From assembly GCA_024644655.1 (NCBI GenBank), contig JAHEHJ010000020.1, positions 1 to 54,306 on the forward strand: DNA of 54,306 bases, read 5' to 3'. The notes beneath the pieces are model-generated. The model was not told where the DNA came from. It did not search any database and saw nothing but the letters and a program-made list of their open reading frames with translations. Position 1 is the first letter of the stretch, and each line of letters opens with the position of its first letter. This stretch comes from Flavobacterium sp. GTDB taxonomy: Bacteria > Bacteroidota > Bacteroidia > Flavobacteriales > Flavobacteriaceae. Positions 27,972 through 35,817 of this stretch are shown here, piece after piece. The position numbers and the translations under genes were made by a program.

Positions 27972-28673
27972 TTAGTGGAAGGTAAAGTTAATGACAACTG
28001 CTCTAGTCTTTAGAGATTGTACATTTCCTGTCCATGGACTATTGGGGTCCACATCTCGAATTAACTCATCATTCATCCCGAATACACCTCTAATGGAAGG
28101 GGAAAATTTGAAATATTCAAAATACAAATCAACACCAAAACCTATTTGATAATTTTGGGTCCAAGGTTTAACTCTGAATTTTTGTTCTTTGTTATCGTCT
28201 TCGGATTTAGAATTACTGGATAGATTTAATGTGTTTGAGAAACCTCCAATTAAGAAAGGTCTAACATTACCAGTTCGTAGGGAACAGAATTTAAGGAGTA
28301 TGGGGAAATCAAGATAAGTAGCTTTTACTTCTCGAATGGCATCACGGTCATTGGTAAAACCAGAATAGGTCAACGTTCTACTAGCGTAATAAAGCCCTGG
28401 TTCAAACCGCAACTCTAAATATTCTTGCAAGCGCAAACTCCCCACCAGTCCAACATTAAATCCAGTATGACCTTTTACATCAATGTCATGCCCCGCGGTT
28501 TTATAGTCGGTTTTATAATCAAATGTACTAAAGCCTAGAAAATAACCCCAATATACTCTTTGCTTGTCAAAATTCTCCAAGTTGATAATAGGATCTTTGG
28601 TAAACAAACTACGACCCAATTGGGCTTGGGTTTGAAAAGAGATAAATATTAAAAGGATTACTATTTTTTTCAT
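27972..28673 (-). CDS. porT: PorT/SprT-like outer-membrane beta-barrel protein of type IX secretion
   Basis: Small predicted outer-membrane beta-barrel of 233 aa (ATG at 28673; signal peptide about 1-18, ending TQAQ). The protein starts LGRSLFTKDPIINLENFDKQRVYWGYFLGF and ends with an aromatic barrel strand (VVINFTFH). This pattern and the position next to ubiE match PorT of Porphyromonas and SprT of Flavobacterium johnsoniae, which are required for type IX secretion and gliding. An in-frame ATG at 28697 would overlap the ubiE stop. Presence of PorT implies that the cell has a type IX secretion system encoded elsewhere. Confidence 0.85.
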   Translation of the reverse strand: MKKIVILLIFISFQTQAQLGRSLFTKDPIINLENFDKQRVYWGYFLGFSTFDYKTDYKTAGHDIDVKGHTGFNVGLVGSLRLQEYLELRFEPGLYYASRTLTYSGFTNDRDAIREVKATYLDFPILLKFCSLRTGNVRPFLIGGFSNTLNLSSNSKSEDDNKEQKFRVKPWTQNYQIGFGVDLYFEYFKFSPSIRGVFGMNDELIRDVDPNSPWTGNVQSLKTRAVVINFTFH

Positions 28674-28696
28674 AACTAAGCTGAAATCAGGCAGCA

Positions 28697-29428
28697 TTAT
28701 TTTTTTGTGGCAGTATATATAGTTGCCACACCAAATGTTTGTGGCATAGCCTTACACTCTATAAACGAAATTTTTCTAAGAATATTGTTTAAAGCTTCTC
28801 CAAAAGGAAAATTTGCAGCGGACTCCGATAAATATCCATAGGCATTTTGGTCTTTTGAAAAGAGCTTTCCTATTATCGGTAAAATAAATTTGGTATAAAA
28901 AGCATACCCTTGTTTATAGGGAAATTGAGTGGGTACCGAAGTTTCTAAAATAACAAAAAGACCTCCAGGTTTTAATACTCTATAAATTTCAGACAATCCT
29001 TTTTCTAATGTTTCAAAGTTTCGAATCCCAAATGAAACGGTAATAGCATCAAAATAATTATCTGCATAAGGTATGTTTTCACTATCACCAACCACCATTT
29101 CGATAACATCGCTTAAGTTTTTAGCCTTAATTTTATCTTCTCCTACACGCAACATGCCTACTGATAAATCAAGACCTATGATTTTTTGGGCAGAAGTGTC
29201 TGCCATTAAGAGGGCTAAATCACCTGTGCCTGTAGCAATATCTAGAATGGTAGTGGGCTGTTTTTCCCGAATCAACTCAACTACTTTCTTTCTCCACTTC
29301 ACATCAATTCCTAATGAAATTACTCGGTTTAATCCATCATAAGTCCCCGAGATGTTATCAAACATTTGGGTAACTTGTTCTTTCTTGCCGAGACTAGAAT
29401 TTTTATAGGGAGTTATGCTTTTAGACAT
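28697..29428 (-). CDS. ubiE: Demethylmenaquinone methyltransferase
   Basis: Class I SAM-dependent methyltransferase that performs the last step of menaquinone synthesis (also called menG). Motifs are the SAM-binding ILDIATGTGDLALLMA, the GLDLSVGML turn, and the UbiE signatures YDGLNRVISLGIDVKWRKK and FGIRNFETLEKGLSEIYRVLKPGG. The length is 243 aa. Bacteroidota use menaquinone, so the menaquinone role is favoured over ubiquinone. porT follows directly on the same strand and the two are probably cotranscribed. Confidence 0.95.
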   Translation of the reverse strand: MSKSITPYKNSSLGKKEQVTQMFDNISGTYDGLNRVISLGIDVKWRKKVVELIREKQPTTILDIATGTGDLALLMADTSAQKIIGLDLSVGMLRVGEDKIKAKNLSDVIEMVVGDSENIPYADNYFDAITVSFGIRNFETLEKGLSEIYRVLKPGGLFVILETSVPTQFPYKQGYAFYTKFILPIIGKLFSKDQNAYGYLSESAANFPFGEALNNILRKISFIECKAMPQTFGVATIYTATKK

Positions 29429-29618
29429 GGTTATTTTTTGGCAAATATAAAGGATTATTTTTATTAGTAAATGAGATATAAATGGGAGTTTAAATAAGTA
29501 GAATTTCTAATTGTAGTATTAATACCTATCTTTTTGATGAAAAATACCCATTACTAGGGATTTTTTTATGGTTTAAATATCTAAAATTTGTACTATATAA
29601 TTCTAATGAACAGCTTAT

Positions 29619-29936
29619 ATGAATACAAAACCTATCTTTTCAGAATTAAAATGGTTGTTGCTCTCTGTTGTAGTAACATCAATAATGTTAGTGCTATTGA
29701 GAGATACAATTAATATTACAGCTAACAATTCAAATGGATTGCATTTATTTATTGGGTTAAATAATTTTATGGAGATTTTAACGTATTTCACCTTTAGTAC
29801 TTTTGTGGTATTTGGTGTTAAAGGGTTTTATGACATGTATTCGCATAAAATTTCCAATGTTATCATGATTTCGTCAGGACTATTTTTAGTTTTGATTATT
29901 TTCTATTTAAGCTGCCAAATTTTATTAGATACTTAA
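29619..29936 (+). CDS. Small three-helix membrane protein, unknown function
   Basis: 105 aa with three strongly hydrophobic stretches (about residues 12-28, 45-65 and 78-98) and short polar loops; no recognised domain or catalytic motif. It stands alone on the plus strand between ubiE and folA and is closed by a terminator 28 bp after its stop. The ATG at 29619 follows an A/T-rich stretch without a clear Bacteroidota promoter. It looks like a genuine gene because of its coherent membrane profile and its own terminator. Confidence 0.65.
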   Translation: MNTKPIFSELKWLLLSVVVTSIMLVLLRDTINITANNSNGLHLFIGLNNFMEILTYFTFSTFVVFGVKGFYDMYSHKISNVIMISSGLFLVLIIFYLSCQILLDT

Positions 29937-29964
29937 AAAGAATTAGGCATAAGTTGTTCAATTT

Positions 29965-29988
29965 AAAACACCCTTCGGGGTGTTTTTT
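29965..29988. terminator. Bidirectional terminator with UUCG loop
   Basis: Stem AAAACACCC with GGGTGTTTT closed by a TTCG tetraloop, with A and T runs on both sides. It lies between the convergent small membrane protein gene and folA and can serve both. Confidence 0.9.
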
Positions 29989-30469
29989 ATTTTCTTATGT
30001 AGGTAGAAAAGGTAAAATCAAAAGCGTGTTTTTCATCTTTCCTATGGGGCTCTTCAAAAACCAACTGCCATTGTTCAGGATTTAATTCCGGAAAAAAGGT
30101 GTCCGCTTCAAACGATTGATGCACTTTGGTTAGGTCAACTTTGTCCGCTAATGCAATAGCTTGTTTGTAAATTTCACCACCACCTATCACAAAAGACTCT
30201 TCTCCTTTAGGGCATAAAGCTATAGCTTCTTCGAGGGAATGCACTACAATACAACCATCAGGGGCAGTATAATCTTGGCGCGTGATAATAATATGAGTTC
30301 TATTAAGTAAAGGTTTCGGAAAGCTTTCAAATGTTTTTCGCCCCATTATGATATAATGTCCAGTGGTCAATGCTTTAAACCGTTTGAAGTCTTCTGGTAA
30401 ATGCCAAAGCAATTGGTTGTCTTTTCCTAAGGCATAGTTTTCGGCAACGGCAGCTATTAATGTAATCAT
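29987..30469 (-). CDS. folA: Dihydrofolate reductase
   Basis: NADPH-dependent reduction of dihydrofolate to tetrahydrofolate, 160 aa. Typical segments are AVAENYALGKDNQLLWHLPEDFKRFK (active-site loop with the acidic Glu26 in LPEDF), HYIIMGRKTFESFPKPL and FVIGGGEIYKQAI. It sits about 650 bp from thyA, on the same strand and downstream of it, with the CBM48-like gene in between; both enzymes belong to the thymidylate cycle. Confidence 0.96.
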   Translation of the reverse strand: MITLIAAVAENYALGKDNQLLWHLPEDFKRFKALTTGHYIIMGRKTFESFPKPLLNRTHIIITRQDYTAPDGCIVVHSLEEAIALCPKGEESFVIGGGEIYKQAIALADKVDLTKVHQSFEADTFFPELNPEQWQLVFEEPHRKDEKHAFDFTFSTYIRK

Positions 30470-30689
30470 GACGAAAGGGGATTTTTAAATATTTTTCCAA
30501 ATATAAGTATATCCTAATTTACCCATGTACATGCGCTAAAAAAGTTTTGCTACGACGAATTTTATCATTTTCACCACATTTTCACGGACAAATTCCAAAA
30601 TGCTCATTTTGAGATTGTGCACTAAGAAAACGTTTTCTTGATTTTATAATTCAAATTTAATACATGTTTAAATGGTAATCTTCTAGTAA

Positions 30690-30747
30690 TTTAGCTTTGT
30701 TTTTACTAATACTTCAAAAGTGATGTAGCGTGTAAAACAAAGCTAAA
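30690..30747. promoter_or_regulatory. 16-bp inverted repeat in the folA/CBM48 intergenic region
   Basis: The 320-bp gap 30470-30789 has no gene. TTTAGCTTTGTTTTTAC (30690-30706) pairs with GTAAAACAAAGCTAAA (30732-30747) over 16 bp with one extra T, enclosing a 25-nt loop. The left arm contains TAGCTTTG, a match to the -7 promoter consensus, so the repeat may be an operator around a promoter or an RNA hairpin in the leader of the CBM48 gene. Confidence 0.55.
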
Positions 30748-30789
30748 AAACGTGTTACTTTGCCTCAGTAATCTATAAATGAATTAGTT

Positions 30790-31086
30790 ATGGCTATCAA
30801 AAAACAAGTTGTAAAAACGAAACCGGTAGTAAAAGTTACCTTCTCTATAGAAGCGAAAGCAGCAAATGCTGCAGCTGTTGTTGGTGATTTTAACAATTGG
30901 AACCCCGCAGAAGGAGAACTATCAAAATTAAAAAACGGCACTTTCAAAGCTACTTTTGATTTACCAAAAGACAACACCTTTGAATTTAAATATATAGTGG
31001 ATGGTACGTATGTAAACGATCCTCAAGCAGATAGTTATGCATATAACGAATTTGCTGGTGCAGAAAATGGCGTTTTGGCGTTATAA
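30790..31086 (+). CDS. Stand-alone CBM48 / isoamylase early-set domain protein
   Basis: 98-aa cytoplasmic protein made of a basic N-terminal tail (KKQVVKTKPVVK) and a single early-set immunoglobulin-like domain with GDFNNWNP and FEFKYIVDGTYVNDPQADSYAYNEFAGAEN. These are the glycogen-binding signatures of CBM48 and AMPK-beta glycogen-binding domains. No catalytic domain is attached. It may tether a partner to glycogen or act as a regulatory subunit, but that is inference. It is monocistronic, with an inverted repeat upstream and a strong terminator downstream. Confidence 0.85.
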   Translation: MAIKKQVVKTKPVVKVTFSIEAKAANAAAVVGDFNNWNPAEGELSKLKNGTFKATFDLPKDNTFEFKYIVDGTYVNDPQADSYAYNEFAGAENGVLAL

Positions 31087-31105
31087 GTTTTGGTTTTGGT
31101 TTATC

Positions 31106-31133
31106 AAAAATCCGCTGTAAAGCGGATTTTTTT
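31106..31133. terminator. Bidirectional terminator between CBM48 gene and thyA
   Basis: Stem AAAAATCCGCT with AGCGGATTTTT, loop GTAA, followed by a long T run. It sits 25 bp after the CBM48 stop and abuts the convergent thyA stop. Confidence 0.9.
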
Positions 31134-31958
31134 TTATACAGCAACCACTCCTTTAATGTGTGGATGTGGATCGTAATCTACCAGTGTGAAATCCTCAAAA
31201 GTAAAGTCAAAAATAGATTTCACTTCTGGATTTAATATCATTTTAGGTAAAGGTTTGGGTTCGCGTGTCAATTGCAATTCCACTTGCTCAAAATGGTTGT
31301 TGTAAATATGAGCATCTCCAAAGGTGTGAATGAATTCTCCCACTTGTAAACCACATACTTGTGCAATCATCATAGTAAATAGAGCGTATGATGCAATATT
31401 AAAGGGAACGCCTAAGAATATATCCGCACTTCGTTGGTACAACTGGCATGATAATTTACCCTCTGCTACATAAAATTGAAAAAAGGCATGGCAGGGTGGC
31501 AACGCTGCTTTCCCATTTGCTACATTGGTCGCAAAGGATTCTGAAGTGTTGGGTAACACAGAAGGATTCCAAGCAGAAACCAACATACGGCGACTATTAG
31601 GATTGGATTTCAACGTTTCAATTAACTCAGTGATTTGGTCAATTTCTTCACTATTCCAATTGCGCCACTGATGGCCATAAACAGGGCCTAAATCACCATT
31701 CTCATCTGCCCATTCATCCCATATCTTAACGCCGTTCTCTTGTAAGTAGTTAATATTGGTGTCTCCTTTCAAGAACCAAAGCAACTCATATACTATAGAT
31801 TTTAAATGCAGTTTTTTAGTAGTAACCATTGGAAATCCTTCACTTAAATCAAAACGCATTTGGTATCCAAACACACTTTTAGTTCCCGTTCCTGTTCGGT
31901 CTCCCTTTTGACAACCGTTATCCAAAACATGTTGCACTAAATCTAAATACTGTTTCAT
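31134..31958 (-). CDS. thyA: Thymidylate synthase
   Basis: Converts dUMP to dTMP using methylenetetrahydrofolate, 274 aa. The catalytic Cys is in [13 protein letters not shown]; also present are the dUMP-binding [24 protein letters not shown] segment and the C-terminal [12 protein letters not shown]. Its ATG overlaps the stop codon of the upstream bifunctional-nuclease gene by one base, so both are translated from one transcript. Confidence 0.97.
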   Translation of the reverse strand: MKQYLDLVQHVLDNGCQKGDRTGTGTKSVFGYQMRFDLSEGFPMVTTKKLHLKSIVYELLWFLKGDTNINYLQENGVKIWDEWADENGDLGPVYGHQWRNWNSEEIDQITELIETLKSNPNSRRMLVSAWNPSVLPNTSESFATNVANGKAALPPCHAFFQFYVAEGKLSCQLYQRSADIFLGVPFNIASYALFTMMIAQVCGLQVGEFIHTFGDAHIYNNHFEQVELQLTREPKPLPKMILNPEVKSIFDFTFEDFTLVDYDPHPHIKGVVAV

Positions 31959-32590
31959 TAGGATTCTCTTTTCGAAATTTCGTCTCTTATTTTGGCAGCT
32001 TTTTCATAATCTTCATCTTGAACTGCTTTTTCTAAAGCATCATGAAGTTCTGTAAGGCTAAAACTAGTATAGGTATCGCCTGCTTTTCCATCGCTATCCA
32101 ACCCAAAAGTTTCAGGAGTAGATAGGATTCCATCATCATCTTGATCTTGATCTTGAGAATCAGCATCTGCTGAATTTGGGTTCAAGAAAATACCGGCTTT
32201 GTCTAAAATATTTTTATAGGTGAAAATGGGAGCGTTAAAACGCAACGCTAAAGCTATAGCATCCGAAGTTCTAGCGTCAATAATTTCTTCAATTTTATCG
32301 CGCTCACAAATAATACTCGAATAGAATACACCATCCACAAGTTTGTGAATAATTACTTGTTTAACTACTATGTCAAATCGATCGGCAAAACTTTTGAATA
32401 AGTCATGCGTTAATGGACGTGGGGGTTTGATCTCTTTTTCTAAAGCAATTGCAATAGATTGTGCTTCAAATGCACCAATAACTATAGGTAGCTTTCTATC
32501 GCCGTCTACTTCGTTTAATATCAATGCATACGCACCATTTTGCGTTTGGCTGTAGGATATGCCTTTTATCGTTAGTTTTACTAAACTCAT
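31958..32590 (-). CDS. Bifunctional nuclease family protein with UVR motif
   Basis: 210-aa protein with an N-terminal DUF151/BFN domain (about residues 1-135: [45 protein letters not shown]) and a C-terminal UvrB/UvrC-type helical motif (about 178-208: [20 protein letters not shown]). A D/S/Q-rich linker joins them. The fold has been linked to nuclease activity in plants and bacteria, but the biological role in Bacteroidota is not settled. It is cotranscribed with thyA (one-base overlap). A TAGCTTTG -7-like element lies at 32659-32666 on the minus strand. Confidence 0.88.
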   Translation of the reverse strand: MSLVKLTIKGISYSQTQNGAYALILNEVDGDRKLPIVIGAFEAQSIAIALEKEIKPPRPLTHDLFKSFADRFDIVVKQVIIHKLVDGVFYSSIICERDKIEEIIDARTSDAIALALRFNAPIFTYKNILDKAGIFLNPNSADADSQDQDQDDDGILSTPETFGLDSDGKAGDTYTSFSLTELHDALEKAVQDEDYEKAAKIRDEISKRES

Positions 32591-32738
32591 TAGGTTTTAG
32601 ATGTCAGATCTTAGTGGGGGGTATACACTAAAATACTTGGTTTAAATTTAGTTTATGCCAAAGCTACAACCAATTGATGTTGCTAGGCATTTGTCACGCA
32701 AAGTAACAAAAACTTTTCGCTTCTTAAAACCTATAGCT

Positions 32739-32781
32739 AAAAAAAGAGCTATCTACAATTGAAATGTATAGATAGCTCTTT
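32739..32781 (-). terminator. Terminator of the etfB-etfA operon
   Basis: 13-bp stem AAAGAGCTATCTA (32743-32755) with its complement at 32769-32781; on the minus strand it is followed by a T run. It begins about 20 bp after the etfA stop. Confidence 0.85.
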
Positions 32782-32802
32782 AATGAATTAATAAATCAGT
32801 GT

Positions 32803-33771
32803 TTAAGAATTTTGTGCTTTGAATTCTTTTAGTTTTTGAGTCAGTCTAGGAACGATGTCAAAAGCATCGCCCACCACACCATAGTCAGCCACTTTAAAGA
32901 AAGGAGCTTCTGGGTCTGAGTTAATCACCACTTTTACTTTAGATGAGTTGATCCCAGCTATATGTTGGATAGCTCCAGAAATTCCAATCGCAATATATAA
33001 ATTGGTGGCTACTGGTTTACCCGTTTGACCAACGTGTTCACTATGAGGTCTCCAGCCTAAATCAGAAACCGGTTTAGAACATGCTGTAGCCGCACCCAAT
33101 ACGGTAGCCAACTCTTCCAACATGCCCCAATTTTCTGGGCCTTTTAATCCTCGACCTCCAGATACAACTATATCAGCGTCAGCAATGGTTACTTTTCCAG
33201 TAGTTTTTTCTACAGAAGTAACTTTCACATTGAAATCAGCCGCATTTAAACTAGGAGCAAAAGACTCCTCAGTTAATGAGTTTGCACTTTCAAAAATGCC
33301 ATACGAGTTTTTAGCAATACTCAATACTTTAATAGCAGTGTTGACTTCTGTTATGGCAAAGGCTTTGTTTGAAAAAGCAGTACGTTTTACTTGAAATGGA
33401 GAAGTGCTCAAAGGAAGACTTACAACATTCGAAGCAAATCCTGCACCCAATCCTATAGATAATAGAGGAGCCAAATACAAACTGTCCGTAGTAGAAGATA
33501 ATACGACTACTTGAGTGCTTTCTTTTTGTGCCGCTTGTTTGATAACATCAGCATAAGCCTTAGCGTTGAAGTTCTGTAAAGCAGCATCGCTTACTTTAAG
33601 TACTTTCGCTACTCCATATTTTGATAATTCGGATACGTCTTGTTGGTTTATAGTTACGGCAGTAACTGTAGTGCCCATTGATTCGGCTACTTTTTTGGCA
33701 TAAGAAGCTAATTCAAAAGCTACTTTTTTAAATTTTCCGTCTGCCGATTCGGCATATATTAATATTGACAT
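32803..33771 (-). CDS. etfA: Electron transfer flavoprotein subunit alpha
   Basis: Large subunit of the ETF heterodimer, which carries electrons from acyl-CoA dehydrogenases to the quinone pool. The N-terminal adenine-nucleotide-hydrolase-like fold is followed by the FAD-binding C-terminal half: VVSGGRGL, SDLGWRPHSEHVGQTGKPVATNLYIAIGISGAIQHIAG and INSDPEAPFFKVADYGVVGD. The 322-aa length is normal. It follows etfB after 18 bp and the pair ends at the terminator at 32739-32781. Confidence 0.96.
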   Translation of the reverse strand: MSILIYAESADGKFKKVAFELASYAKKVAESMGTTVTAVTINQQDVSELSKYGVAKVLKVSDAALQNFNAKAYADVIKQAAQKESTQVVVLSSTTDSLYLAPLLSIGLGAGFASNVVSLPLSTSPFQVKRTAFSNKAFAITEVNTAIKVLSIAKNSYGIFESANSLTEESFAPSLNAADFNVKVTSVEKTTGKVTIADADIVVSGGRGLKGPENWGMLEELATVLGAATACSKPVSDLGWRPHSEHVGQTGKPVATNLYIAIGISGAIQHIAGINSSKVKVVINSDPEAPFFKVADYGVVGDAFDIVPRLTQKLKEFKAQNS

Positions 33772-33789
33772 GATTAAGTGGTATTTAAA

Positions 33790-34536
33790 TTAGATAACTT
33801 TTGCTTCGTTGTGCAACAATTGGATAAGTTCGTCAAGTTGATCGGCTGCTACTAATTTTACAGCAGATTTAGCTGCTGGCTTTTCGTATTTTACACCTTT
33901 AGTCGCCGCTTCTACTGCAATTGGTTCAAGGATAGTTAAAACTTTAGTTCTAGCCGTCATGATACCACGCATGTTCGGAATGCGAAGGTCACGCTCTTCA
34001 ACGATTCCTTTTTGCCCTCCTACAATTAATGGTAAACTAGCCGAAATGATTTCTTTTCCACCATCTATTTCACGACCTACTTTAGCAGTAGTACCTTCAA
34101 TACTTAACTCTGTACATGAATTCACAAAATTGTAATCTAATAATGAAGCCAACATGCCAGGAACCATGCCTCCGTTGTAATCCAAAGATTCTTTTCCGCA
34201 AATAACCAAGTCATAACCTCCCGATTTTACCACTTCAGCCAATTGTTTGGCTACATAAAATCCATCAGTCGGAGTGGCATTAATACGAATTGCTTCGTTT
34301 GCTCCAATGGCTAATGCTTTTCTAAGTGTAGCTTCGGAGTCAGTACCTCCTACATTCACTACAGTAACTTGAGCGCCTTGTTGTTCTTGAAACCAAATCG
34401 CTCTAGTTAAACCAAATTCATCATTCGGATTAATAACATATTGTACACCATTCGTGTCAAATTCCGTATCACCATTCACAAAATTGATTTTGGAAGTAGT
34501 GTCAGGCACATGACTGATGCAAACTAATATTTTCAT
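33790..34536 (-). CDS. etfB: Electron transfer flavoprotein subunit beta
   Basis: Small ETF subunit, 248 aa, with NPNDEFGLTRAIW near residue 37, the CGKESLDYNGGMVPGMLASLLDYNFVNS segment and the C-terminal recognition loop (VEERDLRIPNMRGIMTARTK) that docks with partner dehydrogenases. First gene of etfB-etfA. The upstream 237-bp region is shared with the divergent pdhB and contains a 12-bp palindrome (34604-34615). Confidence 0.95.
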   Translation of the reverse strand: MKILVCISHVPDTTSKINFVNGDTEFDTNGVQYVINPNDEFGLTRAIWFQEQQGAQVTVVNVGGTDSEATLRKALAIGANEAIRINATPTDGFYVAKQLAEVVKSGGYDLVICGKESLDYNGGMVPGMLASLLDYNFVNSCTELSIEGTTAKVGREIDGGKEIISASLPLIVGGQKGIVEERDLRIPNMRGIMTARTKVLTILEPIAVEAATKGVKYEKPAAKSAVKLVAADQLDELIQLLHNEAKVI

Positions 34537-34603
34537 AAGTATATAAGTTTAATATTGAAAAAATTTGAGTCACAAAATTAGAATATTATTTCGAATTTTG
34601 TTC

Positions 34604-34640
34604 TATGCGCGCATAATATTATACAGTATTATATCGATTT
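34604..34640. promoter_or_regulatory. Palindromes in the etfB/pdhB divergent spacer
   Basis: TATGCGCGCATA (34604-34615) is a perfect 12-bp palindrome, unusual in this A/T-rich spacer. It runs into ATAATATTATACAGTATTAT, which has 6-bp arms. Position between two divergent metabolic operons suggests an operator, but no regulator can be named. Confidence 0.4.
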
Positions 34641-34730
34641 CGTAAAAGATATTAATTGCAAATGCTTATAAGTGCAATTGACCCGCATGGATTTATAACT
34701 CAAATATGTTTTTTAATCATATTTAATTTT

Positions 34731-34738
34731 TATTTTTG
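34731..34738 (+). promoter_or_regulatory. Possible -7 element of pdhB
   Basis: TATTTTTG matches TAnnTTTG, 35 nt before the pdhB ATG. The -33 TTG is not seen. Confidence 0.4.
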
Positions 34739-34773
34739 CCATTCAAAATTATCGAAAGTAACACATTTATTAT

Positions 34774-35751
34774 ATGAGAACAATACAATTTAGAGAGGCA
34801 ATTGCGGAAGCGATGAGCGAGGAAATGCGCCGTGACGAATCTGTATATTTAATGGGTGAAGAAGTAGCCGAATACAATGGAGCATACAAAGCTTCTAAAG
34901 GTATGTTGGATGAATTTGGACCAAAACGAGTAATCGACACACCTATTGCCGAATTAGGTTTTGCTGGTATCGCTGTAGGTTCTGCTATGAATGGATGTCG
35001 CCCAATTGTGGAATACATGACGTTCAACTTCTCTCTAGTAGGGATTGACCAAATTATAAATAATGCAGCCAAAATGCGCCAAATGTCAGCGGGACAATTC
35101 CCTATGCCAATGGTATTCCGTGGACCTACTGCCTCTGCTGGACAGTTAGGAGCAACACACTCGCAAGCTTTTGAAAATTGGTTCGCCAATACGCCAGGGC
35201 TAAAAGTAGTAGTGCCATCTACAGTATATGATGCAAAAGGATTACTGAAATCAGCCATCCGTGACAATGACCCTGTAATCTTTATGGAGTCAGAACAAAT
35301 GTATGGGGATAAAGGAGAAGTGCCAGAAGGAGAATATACGATCCCTCTTGGTGTAGCCGATATCAAACGCGAAGGAACAGATGTAACGATTGTTTCTTTT
35401 GGTAAAATTATCAAAGAAGCCTATATCGCAGCAGACGAGTTAGCAAAAGAAGGTATCTCTTGTGAAATCATCGACCTTAGAACAGTTCGTCCTATGGATT
35501 ATGATGCCATCATCAACTCCGTTAAGAAAACAAATCGCTTAGTAGTATTAGAAGAAGCGTGGCCTTTTGCTAGTGTAGCTTCTGAAATTACCTATATGGT
35601 ACAAGAAAGAGCTTTCGATTATTTGGATGCGCCAATTCAAAGAATAACAACGGCTGATACTCCAGCGCCTTATTCTCCTACTTTATTGAAAGAATGGTTG
35701 CCAAATGCAGAGGATGTTGTTAAAGCTGTCAAAAAAGTAACATACAAATAA
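34774..35751 (+). CDS. pdhB: Pyruvate dehydrogenase E1 component subunit beta
   Basis: Beta subunit of the thiamine-diphosphate E1 heterotetramer that decarboxylates pyruvate for the PDH complex. Signatures are MRTIQFREAIAEAMSEEM, MGEEVAEYNGAYKASKG, DTPIAELGFAGIAVGSAM, GPTASAGQLGATHSQAFE and the C-terminal EEAWPFASVASEI. The 325-aa length is typical. The alpha subunit and E2 are not next to it, so in this genome the complex genes are dispersed, as is common in Flavobacteriaceae. A branched-chain 2-oxoacid dehydrogenase beta subunit is the main alternative. Confidence 0.92.
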   Translation: MRTIQFREAIAEAMSEEMRRDESVYLMGEEVAEYNGAYKASKGMLDEFGPKRVIDTPIAELGFAGIAVGSAMNGCRPIVEYMTFNFSLVGIDQIINNAAKMRQMSAGQFPMPMVFRGPTASAGQLGATHSQAFENWFANTPGLKVVVPSTVYDAKGLLKSAIRDNDPVIFMESEQMYGDKGEVPEGEYTIPLGVADIKREGTDVTIVSFGKIIKEAYIAADELAKEGISCEIIDLRTVRPMDYDAIINSVKKTNRLVVLEEAWPFASVASEITYMVQERAFDYLDAPIQRITTADTPAPYSPTLLKEWLPNAEDVVKAVKKVTYK

Positions 35752-35770
35752 TAGATAATACCTATATTTG

Positions 35771-35802
35771 AAACTTCATCAATTTTGATGAAGTTTTTTT
35801 TT
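35771..35802 (+). terminator. Terminator of pdhB
   Basis: 12-bp stem AAACTTCATCAA with TTGATGAAGTTT, loop TT, followed by nine T. It ends 15 bp before the next ATG. Confidence 0.88.
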
Positions 35803-35817
35803 GCATGAAATGGAAAT

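Noticed and set aside
34770..35414. Long minus-strand frame opposite pdhB
   Set aside because: It lies wholly antisense to a well-conserved gene and reads as the complementary shadow of its codon pattern.
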